A stretch of 9,936 bases of DNA. Origin: CAYRFF01 sp964423575. GTDB lineage: Bacteria; Bacteroidota; Bacteroidia; Chitinophagales; Saprospiraceae. The position numbers were made by a program, and so were the translations under genes. The first letter of the stretch is position 1. The number at the start of each line of letters is the position of its first letter. The stretch is taken from positions 1 through 9,936 of the forward strand of contig CAYRFF010000074.1 in assembly GCA_964423575.1 (NCBI GenBank), given 5' to 3'. The notes under the pieces are model-generated. The model ran no database searches, was not told the origin of the DNA, and was given only the letters and a program-made list of their open reading frames with translations. This document shows positions 5,759 to 9,936 of the stretch, in pieces.

Positions 5759-7603
5759 ATGAAAGAATTTTTCTACAATTTTAACGGCAAGAAATCCTGG
5801 AAAGGAATTGCATTGGTTTTTCTTCTTGCAGCTGGTTTACCTACAATATTAATGGCACAGTCCAAGGAGTATCCTGGCAGCTGGGCCACTAATACAGGAG
5901 TGATAGGAACGATTATCCTCATTGGTATAGTTGCTTTGATAGCTATGCTTATTTTATCCTTCAGATTATCTTCATATTTCGATTCAATGAAGAAGAAGAG
6001 AGATGTAGAAGATAGACGTGATTTTGCTGAGGAGCTGATTGGTCTGGATGATAAAGAAATCGATGCGATTCTTAAAGAAAGGAAAAAAGCACTGAGTTAT
6101 CGCTTAAGCGGCACGGAGCTTGGAGGCAGTGATTCAGCTGCTGACGATCGCGGGATGATTTCTGAAGCGACACATGATCCGGAAAGGCCCATGTTCGGTG
6201 AAAAAAAAAAGGGGGGAGTAACTCTTGACACACCGGCTCCTTTAAAAAAGATAATTCTTTGGTTTTTAGGAGCATCAGCTTTCTGGCTAATCTTTGGTAC
6301 GCTTATCGGCCAATATGTAGGAATGAAGTTTGTATGGCCGGAAATGGATAAAATATCTTGGTTGTCTTATGGAAGACTTCGCCCGGTACACACAAATACC
6401 GTTTTCTGGGGATGGTCTTCCAATGCAATGATAGGGTTGGCGTATTTTGTCGTCGCCCGGACCTCCAATACCCGTATTTTTAGTTATAGACTCGCCTGGA
6501 TATCTTTCTTCTTAATTCAGGCATCCGTCATCCTGGGGGATATTTTCCTCATGGCGGGAATTAATAATGGTGGTGGTGAGTACAGAGAATACATCTGGCC
6601 TGTAATGGCTTTGTTTGCTGTAGGATTAATCCTCACCTTCCGCAACTTCTACAAGACAATAGCAAATCGTAAAATATCGGAAATCTATATTTCCAACTGG
6701 TACATCCTGGCTGCTTTAGTATGGACGATTACTATAGCAATTATTGCCTATCTTCCATTTTTCCAGGACGGCATCGGAGAGTCAATTGTTCAAGGATATT
6801 ACATGCACATGGGGGTAGGAATGTGGTTTATGACCTTTACACTAGGTCTTATATACTACTATCTTCCTTCGTCGCTCAATAAGCCGATATATTCCTATTC
6901 ACTGGGAGTGTTGGCATTCTGGACACAGTTGTTGTTCTATACTTTAATCGGAACGCATCACTTTATTTTTAGCCCTATTCCATGGTGGTTGCAGACAGTT
7001 GCGATTGTATTCAGTATAGGTATGGTTATTCCGGTAGTGGCCGGTACTACTAACTTCCTGATGACAATGCGTGGAAGCTGGAGTGAAATTACCAAGAGTT
7101 ATGTGTTACCGTTTTTCCTGGTTGGTGTGGTCTTTTACTTCGTAGGATCAACCCAAGGAAGTTTACAAGCGTTCAGATTTACTAACTTTATCTGGCACTT
7201 TACCGACTTTAACGTAGCTCACTCACACATGACCATGTACGGCATTATTGCGTTTATATTATGGGCATGTATTTATGCTATAGTACCAAAAATTACAGGA
7301 AAAGAGCCAAAGCAGTTTTTAGTAGGTGCTCATTTCTGGCTAGCATTCCTCGGTTTATTTGCATATATGATTTCAATGATGGCAGGTGGAACCTTGAAAG
7401 GTTTGAGCTGGATTAACAATGAGCCATTTATGAACTCAGTAATATTGATGCAGCCATATTGGGTGTGGAGAGCAATCGGTGGTACAATGATGTTTTTATC
7501 TCACATTATCTTTGCATATAACCTATATGTAATGATTAAGCCTGAAAGAGGCACTAGAGTTGAAACAATTGTAGAAAAATCAGTAGAATCAGTCAAAGCT
7601 TAA
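5759..7603 (+). CDS. ccoN: cbb3-type (C-family) cytochrome c oxidase catalytic subunit with N-terminal extension
   Basis: The 614-residue inner-membrane catalytic subunit of a heme-copper oxidase, reducing O2 to water. The core (about 162-595) has about twelve helices. His211 (RPVHTN) and His490 bind low-spin heme b; His488 (in AHSH) binds heme b3; His350, His400 and His401 bind CuB. Tyr394, six residues before the His pair, matches the cross-linked tyrosine of cbb3 enzymes. There is no Glu at the NO-reductase FeB position (H-x3-G at 350-354), so it is an O2 reductase. Oddities: about 160 extra N-terminal residues (a signal-like segment at 14-33, a membrane helix at 48-70, a charged, probably cytoplasmic segment at 76-160), against roughly 470-480 residues in classic CcoN; Gln466 where Pseudomonas stutzeri CcoN has Glu323; and an A10G6 run inside the codons for residues 148-153. 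The start at 5759 sits under a good promoter. It is followed after 12 nt by the cytochrome c fusion gene. Confidence 0.93.
   Translation: MKEFFYNFNGKKSWKGIALVFLLAAGLPTILMAQSKEYPGSWATNTGVIGTIILIGIVALIAMLILSFRLSSYFDSMKKKRDVEDRRDFAEELIGLDDKEIDAILKERKKALSYRLSGTELGGSDSAADDRGMISEATHDPERPMFGEKKKGGVTLDTPAPLKKIILWFLGASAFWLIFGTLIGQYVGMKFVWPEMDKISWLSYGRLRPVHTNTVFWGWSSNAMIGLAYFVVARTSNTRIFSYRLAWISFFLIQASVILGDIFLMAGINNGGGEYREYIWPVMALFAVGLILTFRNFYKTIANRKISEIYISNWYILAALVWTITIAIIAYLPFFQDGIGESIVQGYYMHMGVGMWFMTFTLGLIYYYLPSSLNKPIYSYSLGVLAFWTQLLFYTLIGTHHFIFSPIPWWLQTVAIVFSIGMVIPVVAGTTNFLMTMRGSWSEITKSYVLPFFLVGVVFYFVGSTQGSLQAFRFTNFIWHFTDFNVAHSHMTMYGIIAFILWACIYAIVPKITGKEPKQFLVGAHFWLAFLGLFAYMISMMAGGTLKGLSWINNEPFMNSVILMQPYWVWRAIGGTMMFLSHIIFAYNLYVMIKPERGTRVETIVEKSVESVKA
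6201..6216 (+). repeat. A10G6 homopolymer tract inside ccoN
   Basis: Ten A then six G, read as gaa-aaa-aaa-aag-ggg-gga (E-K-K-K-G-G, residues 148-153), in the charged linker between the N-terminal extension and the oxidase core. It includes A-AAA-AAG in the frame used for -1 frameshifting in E. coli dnaX. Gain or loss of one base, or a -1 slip, brings a stop within a few codons (TGA at 6228-6230 or TAA at 6219-6221), giving a product of about 153-156 residues. Confidence 0.9.
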
Positions 7604-7615
7604 AATCGTAGAATA

Positions 7616-8638
7616 ATGTTTAATTTTCATAAAGATCATAAAAGTTTAGTAAATACTTCCCTCATGATATTCGTAGGGTTAAGTATGCTCGTTGCTGTTT
7701 TACCTGCTCTTCAGATGCAGGAAACTCTTCCGCTTCCTGCGATGGAACCTTTGACGGATCAGGAACAGCGAGGACTGGAAATATATGTTGCAGAAGGCTG
7801 TGTGGGTTGTCACTCACAGCAGGTGAGAAATATTGAAATGGATAAGTTGTATGGTGAAAGACCAGCTCTTCCATCAGATTACTATTACAGTAAGAAGAGA
7901 ATGGATATCTGGCGTCAATCACCATCACTTTTGGGCAGCCAGAGAACCGGCCCGGATTTAACTAACATTGGAAAGCGCCAAGCTGGTGCAGACTGGCACT
8001 TCTTACATTTCTATAACCCTAGAATTGTGGTTAAAGAATCTATCATGCCCGGTTATCCATGGTTGTATGAGGAGAAATATGCGAGTGATGTTACTGAAGA
8101 CGATGTTGTAGTATCAATTCCTAAGTCATTTCTGAAAGATACTTCCAAAGTAATAGTAGCAACACAGGACCTTTTGGATCTTACTGCATATATGCATTCA
8201 CTTAAGCAGGTGTCATTGGAGAATCCTCCTGTGGCGTTTATTCCTGCTAAGGAAAGAAAAGCTAAGTCCGGTGGTGTTGCAGGTGGTGATAGTGGAGAAG
8301 GTGGAGTTTCTGAGCTTGATGGAGAGGAATTATATATGATGCACTGTTCTGCTTGTCACCAGGCAGACGGAAAAGGACTTGCCGGAGCTTTCCCCGGTCT
8401 TGAGACTAGTGACTTCGTGCATGACGAAGATCCAGAAATGCTGATTAAGATCATACTGAAAGGTTATGATGCTAATCCGGAATTTGCAATTATGACTCCG
8501 TTTGAAGAGATTTTAACTGATGATGAGATTTCTGCAATTGCTACTTATGAGAGAGCCAACTTCGGTGATGGAGCATCTCCGGTTACTATAGAAAGAGTTG
8601 CGGAAATACGTGCAATGGTTGAATTGTTGGGAGGATAA
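7616..8638 (+). CDS. ccoO: CcoO fused to a second cytochrome c domain (CcoO-CcoP-like)
   Basis: A 340-residue membrane-anchored diheme cytochrome c passing electrons to the oxidase core. In order: an N-terminal anchor helix (about 12-30) that also exports the rest to the periplasm; a CcoO domain (45-200) with CVGCH at 62-66, SQQVR, RTGPDLTNIG at 110-119, WHFLHFYNPR and SIMPGYPWL, where Met144 is the likely heme ligand; a glycine-rich linker (217-233); and a second cytochrome c domain (235-335) with CSACH at 244-248 and Met293 in IMTPF as likely ligand, closest to cbb3 subunit III or Cytochrome_CBB3-type domains. Classic systems have a monoheme CcoO and a separate diheme CcoP; here one protein carries two hemes and no separate ccoP is present in the window. 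It starts 12 nt after ccoN and is followed by a 48-nt gap with a hairpin. The fusion is read in one uninterrupted frame. Confidence 0.92.
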   Translation: MFNFHKDHKSLVNTSLMIFVGLSMLVAVLPALQMQETLPLPAMEPLTDQEQRGLEIYVAEGCVGCHSQQVRNIEMDKLYGERPALPSDYYYSKKRMDIWRQSPSLLGSQRTGPDLTNIGKRQAGADWHFLHFYNPRIVVKESIMPGYPWLYEEKYASDVTEDDVVVSIPKSFLKDTSKVIVATQDLLDLTAYMHSLKQVSLENPPVAFIPAKERKAKSGGVAGGDSGEGGVSELDGEELYMMHCSACHQADGKGLAGAFPGLETSDFVHDEDPEMLIKIILKGYDANPEFAIMTPFEEILTDDEISAIATYERANFGDGASPVTIERVAEIRAMVELLGG

Positions 8639-8647
8639 AATAACGGA

Positions 8648-8681
8648 AATTCAATATTCATACAAGTGAATGAGTTGAATT
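8648..8681 (+). other. Intercistronic hairpin between ccoO and the CxxC protein gene
   Basis: AATTCAA (8648-8654) pairs with TTGAATT (8675-8681), and ATTCA (8656-8660) with TGAAT (8667-8671), around a 6-nt loop with a small internal loop. It fills most of the 48-nt gap and ends 5 nt before the ATG at 8687. No T-run follows, so it is not a terminator; it may protect the upstream messenger end, be a processing site, or limit translation of the next gene. Confidence 0.5.
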
Positions 8682-8686
8682 GATAA

Positions 8687-8968
8687 ATGAAAACAATGAA
8701 AAGAATCATTATATTAGTAATCGTGCTTATATTACAGACTCCTGTAGGACTATGGGCATGTGAGATATGTAAGGAAAATCAACCTAAGTTGTTGAGAGGA
8801 CTTACTCATGGCTCCGGTCCCAAAGGAACAATAGACTTTATAATTATATGGTCTTCTGTGATAATAGTATTGATTACTATGTACTTCTTTATTAAATATC
8901 TCGTAAAACCGGGAGAGAAGAGTGCAGAGCATATTAAGTATATCGTAGTTCAAAATGACGAATCATGA
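8687..8968 (+). CDS. Small membrane protein with an N-terminal CxxC pair, oxidase operon
   Basis: A 93-residue protein, not recognised as a named family. The signal peptide (about 1-24, very hydrophobic at 7-20) ends in GLWA before Cys25; the mature protein would begin CEICKENQP, with Cys25 and Cys28 as a CxxC pair. Cys25 could instead be lipidated, though Trp at -2 is unusual for a lipobox. A loop rich in Gly, Lys and His follows (LTHGSGPKG, 39-47), then one membrane helix (49-71) and a short charged tail (PGEKSAEHIKY). The likely topology is a short periplasmic N-terminus with a cytoplasmic tail. Its place in a tight operon points to a small structural subunit (CcoQ-like by position, not by sequence) or a copper/redox assembly helper; both are inference. 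An alternative start is ATG 8696. It overlaps the next gene by 4 nt (ATGA), implying translational coupling. Confidence 0.85.
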   Translation: MKTMKRIIILVIVLILQTPVGLWACEICKENQPKLLRGLTHGSGPKGTIDFIIIWSSVIIVLITMYFFIKYLVKPGEKSAEHIKYIVVQNDES

Positions 8969-9432
8969 ATGAAAATATAGATGTAAATTTAAAAGAGAAT
9001 ATGGCTAACTTACAGGAAGCAAGCACTGTAAAGCTGTTTTTGGATGATGAAACAATTCCTTTTGGTGAATTTACTTCGCCGGTAAAAATTGAGTTGGATA
9101 CTTCCAAAATCCCTGATGGAAAACATACTCTGAAAATCGTAGCTAAGTCTACTGATGGAATTGAGGGTATTAAGATTATTCCATTTGAAGTGAAGAATGG
9201 CCCTACGATTGCGGTGGTCGGATTGAAAGAGAATGAGATTCTCAATGACAGACACCCGATTACTATTAATGCGTATGGTAGTGAGCGAAAAGATAAGTTC
9301 ATTATCGTCGGCTCTGAAACTCCTAAGGCTATACCTTCATGGGTATGGATGCTTCTTGTGATATTCATGGGATTCGGTCTGTTCTACTTTGTGATGTATT
9401 GGACTCCGGATTTCTATAAATCCTTCTTCTAA
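8965..9432 (+). CDS. Ig-like domain protein with C-terminal membrane helix, oxidase operon
   Basis: A 155-residue protein without a firm family name. Residues 20-77 read like a bacterial Ig-like beta-sandwich (VKLFLDDETIPFGEFTSP, then LDTSKIPDGKHTLKIVAKS); 79-115 adds further beta-type sequence (TIAVVGLKENEI, PITINAYG); a single membrane helix lies at 125-146 (WVWMLLVIFMGFGLFYFVMYW) with a short tail, TPDFYKSFF. There is no N-terminal signal peptide, so either the beta domain is cytoplasmic as in tail-anchored proteins, or the single helix inserts with the N-terminus outside. CcoH/FixH, the usual accessory protein, has its helix first and domain second, so this looks like a reversed arrangement; homology is not claimed. 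A second possible start is ATG 9001, preceded by aaaagag. It is coupled to its neighbours: ATGA with the gene before, TAATG with the globin after. Likely an oxidase subunit or assembly partner, by context. Confidence 0.85.
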   Translation: MNENIDVNLKENMANLQEASTVKLFLDDETIPFGEFTSPVKIELDTSKIPDGKHTLKIVAKSTDGIEGIKIIPFEVKNGPTIAVVGLKENEILNDRHPITINAYGSERKDKFIIVGSETPKAIPSWVWMLLVIFMGFGLFYFVMYWTPDFYKSFF

Positions 9433-9824
9433 TGGAAACCAGAACTATCGAAACAATGGATGACGTAAAACTTCTCGTAGATGATTTCTACGGGAAGGTA
9501 CGTCAGGATGATTTGCTCAAGGACATCTTTGATGATGTGATTAAAGATAATTGGCCCGCACATCTTCAGAAAATGTATCGATTTTGGCAGACAATTCTCT
9601 TAAGAGAGCATACCTACCACGGTGCTCCATTCCTGCATCATGCAGAATTGCCCGTAGAAGAAGAGCATTTTATGAGATGGTTGTATCTCTTTCATGAGAC
9701 AATAGATACATATTTTCACGGAGAAAATGCTGATATTGCAAGATATCAGAGCAACCAAATGGCGAGAATGTTCTATTCCAAAATTCAATATTACAGGAAG
9801 AACGCCACTAAGCCTCTTATGTAA
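9432..9824 (+). CDS. Group III truncated hemoglobin
   Basis: A 130-residue cytoplasmic heme protein of the truncated hemoglobin group III family, which binds O2 and NO. Diagnostic features: FYGKV at 19-23 with Tyr20 as the B10 distal residue; DIFDDVI at 31-37; NWPAHLQKMYRFWQTILL at 40-57; the group III hallmark HGAPF at 63-67; HHAELPVEEEHF at 69-80 with His79 as the probable proximal heme ligand; RWLYLFHETID; and a C-terminal helix (MARMFYSKIQYYR). The length is normal for the family. Its start overlaps the stop of the preceding gene (TAATG), so it is made with the oxidase proteins. Inference from context: it may remove NO, which inhibits heme-copper oxidases, or buffer O2 near the oxidase. 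No terminator is visible downstream, fitting a convergent gene starting to overlap at 9817. Confidence 0.93.
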   Translation: METRTIETMDDVKLLVDDFYGKVRQDDLLKDIFDDVIKDNWPAHLQKMYRFWQTILLREHTYHGAPFLHHAELPVEEEHFMRWLYLFHETIDTYFHGENADIARYQSNQMARMFYSKIQYYRKNATKPLM

Positions 9825-9936
9825 TTGTTTTCCTGAATGCTGAATTGCTGTAGTCTTTAATCTTTAGAAACTCCCTTGTGAAATAATTAAGGTCTACTAA
9901 TTTATGTGAACTACTTTTATTAAATGAGCCAGATAA
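9817..9936 (-). CDS. Possible C-terminal end of a convergent gene (partial)
   Basis: The minus strand is open from the window edge to a TAA at 9819-9817, giving 39 codons that end ...NYFTREFLKIKDYSN, then SAFRKTIT. The composition is protein-like (aromatic and charged residues, no low complexity), and the frame would overlap the globin gene tail-to-tail by 8 nt. An open stretch this short can occur by chance in AT-rich DNA, and I do not recognise a family. The alternative is a non-coding 112-nt spacer; an ATG at 9925 on the plus strand could also begin the next gene. Confidence 0.35.
   Translation of the reverse strand, partial: LSGSFNKSSSHKLVDLNYFTREFLKIKDYSNSAFRKTIT

Noticed and set aside
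5759..7603. Reading the heme-copper protein as a nitric oxide reductase (NorB-like)
   Set aside because: The AHSHMTMYG helix resembles NorB, but the oxidase tyrosine (Tyr394) is present, the FeB glutamate position is Gly354, and the neighbour is a CcoO-type cytochrome, not NorC.
9925..9936. ATG at 9925 as the start of a next plus-strand gene
   Set aside because: Only four codons are visible, with no promoter or ribosome-binding cue; it cannot be judged.

Overview
The window looks like chromosomal DNA of a member of the Bacteroidota. The clues are an AT-rich composition, the near absence of Shine-Dalgarno sequences, promoters of the Bacteroidota form (TTG, 19-nt gap, TATATTTG), lipoproteins with lysine and aspartate right after the lipidated cysteine, and a tandem-type universal stress protein. 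Genus cannot be told from this sequence.

Left half, minus strand, read from the middle outwards. A copper-exporting P1B-type ATPase with a cytoplasmic heavy-metal-associated domain and two extra CPxC-type metal-binding modules (2759-5278) ends in a strong strand-specific terminator (2701-2741). Next come two small lipoproteins (2138-2473 and 1712-2041) that are tandem paralogues sharing an exact C-x31-C-x19-C-x24-C-stop cysteine pattern; no family is recognised. A hairpin terminator (1635-1668) separates them from a universal stress protein (682-1533), which is followed after 13 nt by the 5' part of prmA, the ribosomal protein L11 methyltransferase, running off the left edge.

Right half, plus strand. 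A divergent 480-nt spacer carries one promoter facing each way. A tight five-gene operon follows: an unusual cbb3-type (C-family) heme-copper oxidase catalytic subunit with a ~160-residue N-terminal extension (5759-7603); a fusion of the CcoO cytochrome c subunit with a second cytochrome c domain that stands in for CcoP (7616-8638); a 93-residue membrane protein with a CxxC pair at its mature N-terminus (8687-8968); a 155-residue protein with an Ig-like domain and a C-terminal membrane anchor (8965-9432); and a group III truncated hemoglobin (9432-9824). The last three are coupled by 4-nt and 1-nt overlaps. A probable convergent minus-strand gene enters at the right edge.

How they work together (inference): the operon encodes a terminal oxygen reductase taking electrons through two c-type hemes, plus two small accessory or structural membrane proteins and an O2/NO-binding globin. 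The divergent copper ATPase fits with copper handling next to a copper-dependent oxidase. The most unusual points are the remodelled oxidase architecture, an A10G6 slippery tract that could switch full-length CcoN on or off, residues around the heme b3 histidine that look NO-reductase-like while the active site remains that of an O2 reductase, and the unknown cysteine-rich lipoprotein pair.
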